NCBI GenBank assembly: GCA_973895155.1
Contig: OZ316896.1
Coordinates: 11,656,001 to 11,720,000 of the forward strand
Direction of reading: 5' to 3'
Source of the DNA: Marsupella aquatica
Lineage: Eukaryota > Marchantiophyta
Length of the DNA: 64,000 nt
Below the pieces are notes generated by a model that worked only from the letters and a program-made list of their open reading frames with translations, had not been told where the DNA came from and made no database searches. This document shows positions 49,990-61,200 of the stretch, in pieces. Each line of letters starts with the position of its first letter. The first letter of the stretch is position 1. The translations under genes were made by a program, and so were the position numbers.

Positions 49990-50707
49990 AGAGCCAGAGA
50001 GAATGTTGTTTTTCTTTTATTCTTTCTTTTTGGTTAGATTCTTTTATGTTTGTCATTAAGGAACAATGCAAATTTGACCGACGACCACACTATAAAAAGG
50101 CATAATCTTGTAGTATAGCTTTTGATATATCAATTAAGTCAAAACTTAGAAGACCCCTTAAAAACTATATTATATTTGGCATTTATATGCTACTCTATCA
50201 ACCCTCAAGAAAAGCTTAAAGGAAGGTGTTTTTTCCCTTGAAAACCTAAAGCATGCCCATCCAATTGAGGATAGACATCCTCCTCTAGAGCATGCAATTC
50301 TATGTAGGGTAGCCACAACCATTATGTAAGGTAGCCGAAAGGAGACAATACCCACGATCCCACAGGGACCAGAGCATGAGGGAGAGAGGGTTAAACCAAG
50401 ACAAAGCAACTGTTCCTTTTTCCTGTTTCCTGGCACGGTGGTTATACCCAAAGAGTAGTACATCGGTGCAACAACTACAGCAAATGGATGACAATTTTTT
50501 GAGATTTTTTTGAGATTTTTTTTTGGAATTTCTTTTTGGAATTTTTTTTTGGTTTATATTTTTGACATTTTTTTACTAGCGCCCAGCTAGTAATAGTAGC
50601 ACCTAGCGTTGGCCAAAAATGATCCTTTTTAAAAATATTTTGAAAATTTTGAGTTTTCATGAGATATTTTTTATATTTCATTTTTGCTCGTAACACTAAA
50701 GTTTTGC

Positions 50708-52086
50708 TCATAACATAAAATAATTTTTCCTATTTCCTGGCACGGTGTAAAGCCTCCTACTCTTTGACATTTCAAACTGATTAATCCGCCATATTCCTTC
50801 TGCAATAGACATGTACCTAGCATCTAAATGCTCTTTTATTTCATCACGTTGCTCTACCTCCATTGTTGCTTTATCATGCCCTTTGTAGCAATATTTATAC
50901 AAGTACTTAATGGCTTTGATAGAGCAACATATCTCCATGTTAATATGAGCGTTGTATTTCATGCTCAAATATGGACTATGAGGAATAACCCACCTGTTAT
51001 CAGGAGGAATTGCGCCCATCATCTTGAAGTTGATACACTTGGGATACCTATCATCCCCTAAAACTGTTCAATTGAGAATGGTCTCAGGTAGCCCTTGCTA
51101 CACTGTCCATCAACCATGCAAGGCAAGTTGGGGTACCCCCAACCACACAGTCCATGTGCCATGTATTTTGTTATAGTCTGAAATAATTGTGGATACACCC
51201 ACACGTCCGATATTTTTGTAGAAACTAATTTGTCAACCAACTCCAATGTACGTGCATAGTTTATGGCATTCAACCAATATGATCAAAATGTGGGTATGCG
51301 ACAAATCTCTCTTTTGAAACTCTATGATATGCATAGAGGCAATAGGTCTACCTAAGACCCTTGCACAAATGTCCGCCAAAAGTGCCTTCAACTTGAGTTT
51401 GAACACTCGAGCAACAATGTCATTTTGGTCGGTCGGGGTCTGATAGGGGTAGCACTCCGCCCTGACTTCTGGCCATTCAGGATTGCATGTAAATGTGATA
51501 AAAAGGTTTAAAGGGGACCATACATGCATACAACAACCATGGTGTCTTGGTATGCCTACATCATATTGCGGGCACTACCTCCACATGAGGATGGCAAAAT
51601 GTAGGTCCTACCTACATCACCTGCATGTGCAGCTTCATCTTGAATTGCATCTTGAAGCCCTTGATATAGTTTTGTGCGCAACTTTTTTTTATTGTTGCAA
51701 ATATAGGTTAGTCGTGTTTGATCTATGCATGCATATGTATTCACAATACATTGCTTTGGCAATTGCGCTCCACAAAGCATTCAATCATCACCTCGCCTTG
51801 AGTGTAGCAATTATGCATAGTATTATAGTTGTGTAACCTTTTTGGAGCCATTGTGTCCACCCCTTCCTTGGTGTTCAATTGCCATAATGACCCCATCTTG
51901 AAATTCATGGCTCACCAATGTGATGTCATAAGACCACCCATCTTGACCATGCGGAAAGAGTAAGACATAATGGAGAGGAGCATAGGACCTATGCAACTCC
52001 AAAATCATATGTAGGCCGTCGTCCCTTGTCCTGAGGATAATATCTTGGCCACGTGTTTCAATATCCTCTTCCCCAACCATGATCAC
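50708..52086 (-). pseudogene. Degenerate Helitron Rep/helicase-like N-terminal region
   Basis: Four frames in order (52086-51823, 51529-51233, 51273-51058, 51022-50708) spell the Helitron-like N domain. Marks include YVLLFPHGQDGW, FITFTCNPEWPE, the HUH-type block RDLSHTHILIIL and KYLYKYCYKGHD. Frameshifts separate the pieces and the helicase part is missing. Helitrons move by rolling-circle replication using this Rep domain; this copy is dead. Confidence 0.85.
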
Positions 52087-52532
52087 ACCAATCCGAGGTA
52101 CACAACTTCATCAGTTATCAATGACTTTCATCAGTCACTGATATCAGTCTGTGCCCGAAACTCAGCGACGCCTCCGATATGGACTTAATTCACACCCACA
52201 GTCAAACCCTATGTCGGTGTCCACTCCGACATTGTTTTGGTTCGGACAATTAGTAATGTCGGCTGCCTCTCTGACCATCTTGGTGCCCTTTCTAACCATC
52301 TTGGCGCCCTCTCTGAGATATCCTTGGAGTGTTGTTCCATCTCGGCTGAGCTCGCCAAGATGAAAACATACCCAGCAACGTGTACAACATAGCATATCAA
52401 ATAGGAGCCACATTAAGAACGTTTGGATGACACACTTTTTATTAAGCTTTGTACCAAACTTTACAACGATGTTGTCTATCTCAATTTTCTGAACTAAATT
52501 CCACTAGGCTGCGTCTCCATCTTCCATCCTCT

Positions 52533-53650
52533 CTATAGGGTAATTGTCTGGCAGACAAGGTCCACAACAATCTTTTGCCGCATGATGTCTATAAGTGCAA
52601 GGTCAAAGTTCAGTACGCAGCCTCCAGAAATATGCTCCATGTAGATAATGATATATACACCACAATTGTAATCATCCCCTTGACTTGGAATGTTATCTCG
52701 GTAAATGCGTGGCCATTCTAATGGACATAACAAGGTAAGACCCTGCAAGATGGAGAGGTCCGAAAGAAACTTAGCTACTTTGAACACTTCTGTGCCATCC
52801 TGTGCTTCGGGCACAAGTGGATCAAGTAAATGCAGTTGCCGCAAGGCAGCATCAACCACAACTAGTACCCAGTGTTTTGGCCGGTAGACGGGGATTAAAA
52901 TGTACTCGTGCTCCCACATTTGAATGCCCCGCCAATATGCCAACGCTGCGTTGAAGTTATATTCCGGAGTTGTCATCACTTGGTAAAAATGTGTTGGCAA
53001 TAACATGGCCTTGGGTTTATGAAGGGTTTGTGCTCTTCGTTCCAGTAAAGCAATGTAAGCATTGATGACGTCGCAAGTGATCCATTTTTTTGGCCTCAAG
53101 CATTTTAAATGTGCCCTCGTCAAGTGCACGTCCTCGATTGTCACTATGACCTCTTTTTGGTCCGCCTTGGGGTCCAATGCCTTCTTCACTATCGCCAAAA
53201 ATTTGGATGGTTGCTGTTGTGCGGGCACTCCTTTGTTTGCAAGCCCCACCTCTTTCACTCCTGCCCGGGGAGTCAGCCCCTCATTCACTGGTTTCTCAGG
53301 TCTCTCCTGAGCTGCAATGAAGGTAAATTCATTCAAACATTACTCTTCGGAACTGGAGCTTGATAATCTTATACTTACATGGTGAGTTTGGAGACTGTCA
53401 CTTCCTACCGAGCTACTCTCATCCAATTGAGCTTCTTTTGCCCTATCATCGACAAATTTGAGAGTTTTCCTTTTTCTCTCTTTTACACAGCGAGGCACTA
53501 TTTCTTCATGATAGGTATCAGCAGCGTAGCACGAAAGGGTTAACTTCTCCGACAAGAAATATGCCGAAGCTTCCTCCCACGCAAGCTTGACAAGCCGTCT
53601 GTCCTGGCTGTCCCATTCCGCTGTAGCTGACTCGGTAGTCCTATCGGGAA
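52533..53650 (-). CDS. C48 (Ulp1/SENP-like) cysteine peptidase, end of the large element gene
   Basis: Two exons, 53650-53379 and 53306-52533, join in phase. The peptidase triad region is clear: PKHWVLVVVD (His), LHLLDPL (Asp), and IPSQGDDYNCGVYIIIY with the oxyanion Gln and catalytic Cys. Ulp1-type domains are common passengers of plant DNA transposons; usual substrates are SUMO-like proteins, but the target here is unknown. The upstream exon ending at 54374 has the phase needed to splice onto 53650, so this peptidase is probably the C-terminus of the methyltransferase-containing protein. All catalytic residues are present in this copy. Confidence 0.8.
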
Positions 53651-53750
53651 CTGCTACTTAGTTATACTTAAATCCAATCAAATAATGTATTGCGCCCAAA
53701 ATAGACGTAAACAAGAAGGCATATGTCGGGGAAGGTAGTCGACATGGATC

Positions 53751-54154
53751 GACGGATCTCGGAGAGGCCAGCCGAGATCACTCTTCCTAAGACGGATCTC
53801 GGAGAGGCCAGCCGAGATGACTATTCTTGAGACGGATCTCAGAGAGGCCAGCCGAGATTGACTCTTCCTGAGACAGATCTTGGATAGGCCAGCCAAGATC
53901 ACTCTTCCTGAGATGGATCTCGGAGAGGCCAGCCGAGATGACTATTCCTGAGACGGATCCCAAAGAGGCCAGCCGAGATTGACTCTTCCTGAGACGGATC
54001 TTGGATAGGCCAGCCAAGATCACTCTTCTTGAGATGGATCTTGGAGAGGCCAGCCGAGATGACTATTCCTGAGATGGATCTCAGAGAGGCCAGCCGAGAT
54101 TAACTCTTCCTAAGACGGATCTTGGAGAGGCCCGCCAAGATGACTCTTCCTGAG
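53751..54154. repeat. Array of ten 40-41-bp palindromic units inside an intron
   Basis: Each unit has arms ATCTCGG and CCGAGAT around AGAGGCCAG. Units at about 53871, 53991 and 54112 instead have ATCTTGG paired with CCAAGAT, so both arms changed together. Spacers alternate in three forms, giving a 120-bp higher-order period. The array lies between the exon ending at 54374 and the one starting at 53650. Confidence 0.9.
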
Positions 54155-54373
54155 TTGCATGTAGAGGAATGAATCTTGGCGAGGTCCGCCAACATGCATC
54201 TCAAGTTAGGACTTGCCCTCGCTTGTCGAGGAGGCCAGAAACTATGAATGTCAGCGAGGTCAGCCGATATGCATACATATCGGCGAGGCCGCTGACTTGT
54301 ATCCCTCTATTGTCAACCATTGCGACGAGCAAGCAAATATGAAATGAACAACGTCAAACGCCAGAAAACTTAC

Positions 54374-55359
54374 ATGTTGGGAGTACTGCCGGCTTTTTCT
54401 TCTTGCACTTTTCTGGATTGGCTTTTGAACGGACCACCTCTTCCTCCTCCAGGGAGATCACTCCAACCAGTTGTGCTAGTTGGTCTTGCGCACAAGTTCC
54501 GAAGTGAGGATAGGATTCAGTCCCAAACACCATCCGCCCGCAATATTCACCCGCCTTGAATATTGCCCCAAACTGTGCGTTGAAAGTGAGGATAGTTGCC
54601 CCAGGGTGTGTTGTATATTCGATGATACATTGGAGCGTTGCTAGCGACAATGTGCCCGCAAAAGGATCGTTAACCTGATTCTTCTTGGATCTATAGTTCG
54701 TTAGCCCATTCCTACTCTTCATATCGAGCTCTGCACTAATTGGTGCCACATCGTCCTTTGGGCATATCTCCACAGCAGATTGAAACCCCCACAGGTCTAG
54801 CTTGAGATATTCGCTCTGGATCGGCCAAACATATTCTGAGGACAGACTTCCTCAGTTTAGGATAGTAAGTCATTGGAATAAAAAATAAATGAAGAAGTAG
54901 GTAATTGATGGGACTTACTCGCTTCCCAGTCCTACCATCGTAGGTGGGTGTGTCATTCCAGATAAAGAAGCTTTCTTTCAACCCCCAGTTGGTATTCTCG
55001 TAAACTAATGCATCATAAATGCAAGTTGAGTGCCGAAGTGAACCACTGTGCACAATGGCAAACAGTCCTTCGGAATCAAGGACATCTCGAGCAAACACCT
55101 GAACCCGGTTCAAGTCATCCTCCCGGAACGAATTCCACAACGGGGTGGACTTACCCTCGACCATACGCGTGTCTGTTCCCATATGTATCAGAATTAAATC
55201 TGCACCAGTCTTCACTCACTTCCCCCCTTTTCTCCAGGCATTTTGACGCAAACCTTCCCGCAATAGCTTTCTGCACCATGAGATCAATTTACTAACTACA
55301 AGGGGTTTGGTACCTTCTTTAGCCGCATAAAAAAAGTTGTAAATAGATTTGGAGAGCAC
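54374..55359 (-). pseudogene. N6/N4-DNA-methyltransferase-like domain, degenerate
   Basis: Exon pieces are 55359-55314, 55295-54919 and about 54835-54374. The C-terminal part has NDPFAGTLSLATLQC followed by AGEYCGRMVFGTE, the DPF-G-T and G-R-x-x-G-x-E pattern of motif I and its next strand in N6/N4 methylases. Earlier, GADLILIHMGTD stands where a DPPY/W motif IV is expected, but the key residues are absent. LDSEGLFAIVHSG fits the following strand. A TGA at 55218-55216 cuts the frame, and the 54919/54835 junction is out of phase. It is therefore a broken, probably non-catalytic copy. Domain identity is moderately sure. Confidence 0.6.
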
Positions 55360-55415
55360 CTAAAATACATATGTCTACTCTGGGAAGACATGGTATTGGC
55401 ATAAGGACGCCTTAC

Positions 55416-55995
55416 TCCTTCCAGCTCTGTATTATCCTCTTCTCCAAGGGCCTCTTCATCCTCCTCATTTTCCAATGTGGGGTCAGGTTGGATGGTTGTG
55501 GGCGGAACCTCTCCAGTACCGAGCGGGGGAGGCGACTCAGTGGGGGAAGGAAGAGGAGGAAATTCCTTGTCACGTGCTTTGCTTGGGCTCCCTTTGGGAG
55601 CTCTGGGTCGCCTATTTTGCTTTCTTTTAAGGCCTTTTCCTTTTGCCGCGACAGTAATGGTGGCCGGTAAGGCACAGGAGAGATATCAGACAAGCGCCCT
55701 TCGTCTCCGGATTGTCCTTTGTCCTCTTCCTCTCGCTCCTCTTCCTCTCGCTCACCCACATCATCCTCACCTTGCTGCTTGTCAGCCAATTCATCTTGTA
55801 CTTCAGGAGCCTCATGTGGAGGCAAGTCAAATTCTTGTAGTGGAGCCTCGTCTAGACCCAACTCAACTATTGGTTGTTTATCCTTGTGCCCTGGACCCTG
55901 CAAAACCCCTGGACCGTCCTCAACTACTGCCTTTGAAGCCGGCTCTACACCCTTGCTCTTGATAGAACCAGGTTCCGTTTGGATCTCTGCATGAC
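55416..55995 (-). pseudogene. Acidic, proline-rich linker exon of the element gene
   Basis: It begins with acceptor at 55996-55997 and joins in phase to the exon ending at 56495. The middle is extremely acidic (DVGEREEEEREEEDKG). A frame slip near 55.55 kb leads into another acidic stretch (ENEEDEEALGEEDNTELEG) that ends at a GTAAGG donor. It has no fold that I recognise and probably spaces the domains. Confidence 0.55.
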
Positions 55996-56035
55996 CTGCA
56001 TAGGATGCAAATTGATGAGCTTCATGATGGCAACT

Positions 56036-56345
56036 GCATCTCGGCAAGCCTTGCCAAGATCGGGTTCATTATATGCAAGCAACTTATTACTCAACTAATA
56101 CTTCATCTCGGCGAGCCTCGCCAACATCTGGACTGGACCAGACCCTTAATCTCGGAGAGCCTCGCCGACATCTAGACTGGACTAGACACTTAATCTCGGA
56201 GAGCCTCGCCGACATCTGGACTGGACCAAACACTTAATCTTGGAGAGCCTCGCCGACATCTGGACTGGACTAGACACTTAATCTCGGAGAGCCTCGCTGA
56301 CATCTGGACTGGACCGGACACTTAATCTCGGCGAGCCTCGCCAAG
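56036..56345. repeat. Second intronic palindrome array, about seven units of 44 bp
   Basis: The core is AATCTCGG(A/C)GAGCCTCGCCGACAT, related to the 53.75-kb array, with spacer CTGGACTGGAC(C/T). It fills the intron between exons ending at 56495 and starting at 55995. Confidence 0.85.
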
Positions 56346-56494
56346 TAATATAGGGGTCTGGATTTCAAAGACGCTCTAAGTCATCCACCCTCACCGAGAT
56401 GAGACCTTCATTCCTTCGGTGTTATGTCACCGACCCCAGCCAAGGTTTTTTCCAATGCAAGCCACCACCTGATTTGAAAGGAATTGAGTAATAC

Positions 56495-57806
56495 CTGATG
56501 GGGTCTTTGTTGGAGTGCTTATAGAATCTGACTGACTGGCCTCGGCGGATTGTTCCTTGTCAACCTTCTTCTTGCCTCCTTCCTTTCGGGCCTTTTTCCC
56601 ATCATAGGTTGGGTCCATTGGGATTATGGCCTCCAACACTATTGCCTGGGGCATAGAGTCCGTCAATTGTCGCAGCTTGGATATATCGTAGTAATTTGTA
56701 GGCTCCTGTTGGTCCTTCAGCTTCATTGCACACTCCTTCTTAGCGTCATCGATAAAAGTATTCAAGTCACGGTATTCCATATACCATGGGCAGTTTTGAC
56801 GTTCCCAATCGCAGACTACTCTGCCATTAGGAATTTGGCCATCACATGGATACATGCTAAGGCTCCCTTTCGGCTCCATCCAAGATGTGAGTGCCCATGG
56901 CAACTCTTTCACTATGGATGCATTCATGTTCTCCTGATTGATTAGAAATCTTGTCACGCACCTCTTTGTTCGCTTTTTCCACAATTCTTTTAACAGGACC
57001 GTGGCCTTCCCATCAATCCAAATTTCCCCGCCTAGTTTCAGTGATTTCTCTTGCACATAAGCTCGATAAAGCCTTCTGTATAGCTCTGCAAATTCCTCCT
57101 CTGTCCCGAAAAACTCATGGTACATCTGTATTTGGTAGGCCAAAATCACACAACCAACGTGTTCAATATAACACCACATTGACCAGACCGCTACCCAGGA
57201 TCTAATTGCAGCATCACCATTGCTACGTGGATGGCGATACATACTCTTCTCCTCCTCCGTTCCAAAATGAGCTTTTAATAGCTTTACCCTACACTCTGCA
57301 GTTACCCAAGCCCCAGCAAACAAGCGGACCCTGTCCAAGCCAACCTGTACATTCATCACACCCTGCTTGGCGTCCTTTGACAACTTTTGATACAGTTGCC
57401 GACATACCGGCATGAACTGGTCTCCATTGGCCGGATTCATGCAGGCCGCAAGCTTGGGGAATTTGTTGTTCCAGGCCTTGCATGCAATAATAATCATTGC
57501 CTCCGTCTCCTCCTCAGTTCTCTTCACACTCCACAGGTGCCCACGAGCTGCGTCTTGTGCCATCTCCTTGGAGATATTGATTCGTCCCGCTTCAATGTTT
57601 GACCAAGACATGATATACATAGCGGCTTCTTTTGTCATATTCTTTGAGTACCAAGTCTTCCCATGTCCTCGATTTCGGGCCTTCATGAAGCCTCCATTGT
57701 CTCCTTTGACATGAGCAAATTGTACTCCTCCAATGGAGTGTTCAATAGCTTTGCAACCCGATCAGCGTCATTAAACCAGGATGTCTTCACGATAGTCGCA
57801 CTTATC
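56495..57806 (-). pseudogene. Trp-rich domain of the element gene, family unknown
   Basis: The exon opens after an acceptor at 57807-57808. About 397 codons of open frame end at a GTATTA donor. The protein is rich in Trp, Lys and Tyr (AWNNKFPKLAACM; MEYRDLNTFIDDAKK) and ends in a Lys-rich linker. An apparent one-base shift near 57.69 kb separates the first 40 codons (KTSWFNDADRVAKLL) from the rest. No known domain recognised; position between ParB-like and methylase-like parts suggests a structural or DNA-handling role, but this is only a guess. Confidence 0.5.
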
Positions 57807-57921
57807 CTGAAAATGATAAACAGTACTCATAGTGGCAATTTCAGAGAGGCTCTCCAAGATGGCACACAAGGTTTACACAAATGGGTAATCACATTTTGCA
57901 AAAAGATGCGAATGAGAGTAC

Positions 57922-58200
57922 TTAGGAGTTGAGAGCATGCATTGCTTGCTCAACCTTCTTGAATTCATCCTTCCCAGCGTTCAAAAGAGAGAATCTGACG
58001 CACGAATGGTATTGCAATTGATCCGGATACTCAAAAGCAACTGCGGACCAGGCTGTGTATCTGTGGTTTCCATCAAAAACCCAAAACATCTTGTCCTTGT
58101 GGTGCGTCCCATGGCTCCCTAAACCCAAGAAACCCCCCAGCTCAAGCTGATTCCCACAGGTTTCGTGCTTGGCGAGGCCGTTTCCGCGGCTTAGCGGCAT
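57922..58200 (-). pseudogene. ParB/sulfiredoxin-like domain, C-terminal part
   Basis: The frame contains MFWVFDGNHRYTAWSAVAF, which fits the DG-x-HR-x-x-A signature of the ParB/Srx fold, where this loop binds nucleotide. It is followed by HSCVRFSLLNAGKDEFKKVE. The upstream half lies at 62758-63309, beyond a 4.56-kb insert. ParB domains bind CTP and slide on DNA from palindromic sites in bacterial systems; presence in a plant element is unusual. Confidence 0.6.
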
Positions 58201-61200
58201 GGGACGCTGCTAACCTTCTACTACTACTATTAACATTTTACACACATATACTGGACAGATCCTTCATCGGGTCATGAGATACGTAGCCGGCCTAATATAG
58301 GCCTTCCCCTGTCTTCCCCTGTCTTCCCCTCCGTCTTGTTAGGTATGTTTGGATTCCGCCGCCGGAATGATCCCCAATAGGCTTGGTTAAGCCGCTAAGA
58401 CCTCTCTTAGCTCGACACATCCAACTCTCACTCCCCTGCTTACTTTCCTTCCTTCTGTTGATGTGGGCACTCTTCACACAAGTTAATGCGACACACAAAT
58501 AGCAAAATGACTCATTCTGACTGAGTCATACCATGCACTTGCCATACAAACAGTACATCTCATACACAAGTTCTGCGAACTAAGCCGTGAGGCCAACTCT
58601 ATTCAGCTCTTAGGCATGAGGAAACATGAATATACACAAGGGTCACTGTATGACTAACCGAGAGCTTCTCGTACTACTTGATCCCAGCCCGGCTGGTGCA
58701 AACTAAAAACTTGCTAAAGAAGAGGCCCTGAGCTCCCCGCTGCCCAGGTACTTATCCTGGTAGTGGATCCGCCATTCTTTGCATCGTAAGCCTAATCTAC
58801 TTAACAGTAATCTACTTGCCCGAATCTACCTACGTACAGCAAGGCAGGAGCACAAGTGTTGCTCCTACCAGTGGGACCGCAATCCCACTAAGCTAAGTGT
58901 CAGGGCCGCTCCTGGTTCTGATCCTAATCCTAAACGTGGAGATCCGCGCCCGCCCTGCCCACTCACGCCTCCTCCCTCCACGTCCGCCCTCCCTAAAAGG
59001 AACGGCGCCCTTGCACCGTCACGACACCGGTGGTGGATCCTTAATGGACGCCCCCAACGCTTCCTCCTCAGCCACTGCCGTAGGCTCATTCCCTGACAGA
59101 TTACCTGCCCTTGACTGAGTCAACTCTCCATCGGCCTGACTGGGTCCACCATCGGCGTCGGCATCGGCTCGAGAATCGGTTACGGCCTTAGCCTCGGCTA
59201 CGGTCTCCCCGGCCTGCTCAAGAGGCGGATCTGGAATACTGGCCTCCTTACTGGGTAGTTCGGCTTGGGCCGCACCATCCCTACCTGTGATCATAGCGGG
59301 ATCTATTGCCGTATTCATGTCGGAGGATGGTGCTGGTTCTACCTCTTTGGTCACCACGGCTTGTGGAGTCGGATTACTCCTTGACCCTGAAGGTTTCCGC
59401 TTTTTCTTCTTTTCTGGTTCGGCAGCTGGTCCCTTCCCCTTCCCACTTACCTCCGGCACTGGTGCAGTTGGCGCGGCTTTTTCTTCGGCCAGTACCACTC
59501 CTGGTAACTTGGTTGCCCCAATTGGAGTTGGGCCTGATGAAGACAAGCACCTAAATACTGCGGCTTGTTTCTTCAGCCGCTCCGTTTGGTTGTCGGCCCG
59601 CCGCTGGAGGTTCTCCATCTTCCTCGTGATTTCCTCCAACTCCTCCTGGGTCTCATCCAGGTCCTTGCGTGCCTCCTCTAGTTCCTTCTGGGCTTCCTCC
59701 CGTTCTTGTTTCAAGGTAGTCCTCTCCTCCTGGGTTGCTTTTAGCTCCTTGTCGAGCTCTGCAATGATGACAGACTCCATCTGGTTCATCTTGGCGTAAG
59801 TCTGTTCGAGCATCTCGTCCTTCTCCCTTAGGTCGGCCTTGAAGCTGGCCGTCAGGGACGCAAGCTCCTGCTGCAGTGCCATAATCCCTTGATAGGATTT
59901 CCCTAACTCGGCCTCCTTCTGCTCAAGGGCTCCGCGGATTTTCTCGAGCTCCCCTTTCAACGCCCATTCCTTTCTTTGGGTTTCCGCCATGGCCCGGCTG
60001 TTGGCTGTTATGTGGGCCTCCTCTGTATTCTTCAGCTCTTGCTTCCACTTCTCCCTCTCTTTGATCGTGTCGGCCAACTCTTCCTGCGTCTGAGTCAGTT
60101 TATCCTTGATATTCTGATTATCAGCCTGCGCGGTGTCCAACTGCCCCTGCATGATGTTCAGCTCATGTCGTTTAATCCGCAGTTCATCTTGGGCTTTCTT
60201 GGCCGCCCTTAGATCTTCAATCTCGGCTTCCATCCTCCTAAGCCGCCGAATGACCTCGTCCTTCTTGCTTCTCTCTAAAGCCACCGCTTCTTCTAATTGG
60301 TGCTTCTCCAACTGCTCCCTATGGAAAAAGGGTCCTACTTCCAACTCCTCTCCAAAGATGCCGAGCGCAAGTTCCCCACACATCTCACCATACTCCATGG
60401 CTCTATTCTTAGCGTAGGTGGAGTAAGTAGAAGTGATCGGCATCGCCCATCGCGGCCTCTGCTCCCAAGCCGTCCTGCGGATCTCTTCAATCGTGGCTAG
60501 AGGTTTGCTTCCTTTTTTGGCTAGCCGCCTGATGTCCTCCGGCCAATCTCCTCCTAGTAAATCCTTTTCCTTAGCCAGGGCGGCCTCCTCCTCCTGCTTG
60601 ATTCGCTCCTGAAATTCCTGCACCGTCTGTTTTATGCCGTCGAAGCTCGGGGGAGCAACATCTGGTGGGGGAGACTCAGGGCTACTCTGCTGGTTGGGGT
60701 CCCCTCGCACTACCCTTGGAAGTGTGGGGACAAACCGGCCACAAGTCCTTACTCCTGGAACGTGATGGTCCGACCCATAGCCGGAATTATCATGGCTGCA
60801 GTCCTCCACTGGCTCCTCTACCTCTTGGACGTCCGGCTTCTCCCTCTCCTCTTCGTCGGTAGGAGCTTCAGGCAATTCTGCCTCAGATTCGGAGCTTGAG
60901 GTTCCCACGTACATTCGAACACCTGGCTTGGATTCCGGCCTGATTCTCTCCTTATCTCCAGCAAAGGGGTTTTCTCTTGTGAGCCGGTGTAGGCCTACCT
61001 CTGTAGTAGTGTCCTGCATTGTTGCCATTGCCGTTGTTGTTGCCGATGCCGATTTCTTTTCTTTCTCCAGTAGTTTCAGCAGACTCTGCATGCCTGGTTG
61101 CTGCATCGGCAAGTCTTCCTTCCTGGGCCTAAACACCTGCTCGATCGTAGGACTAACAGGTGGTTGAGGCTTCTCAGCCAACGGCCTCGGCGTTGGAGCT

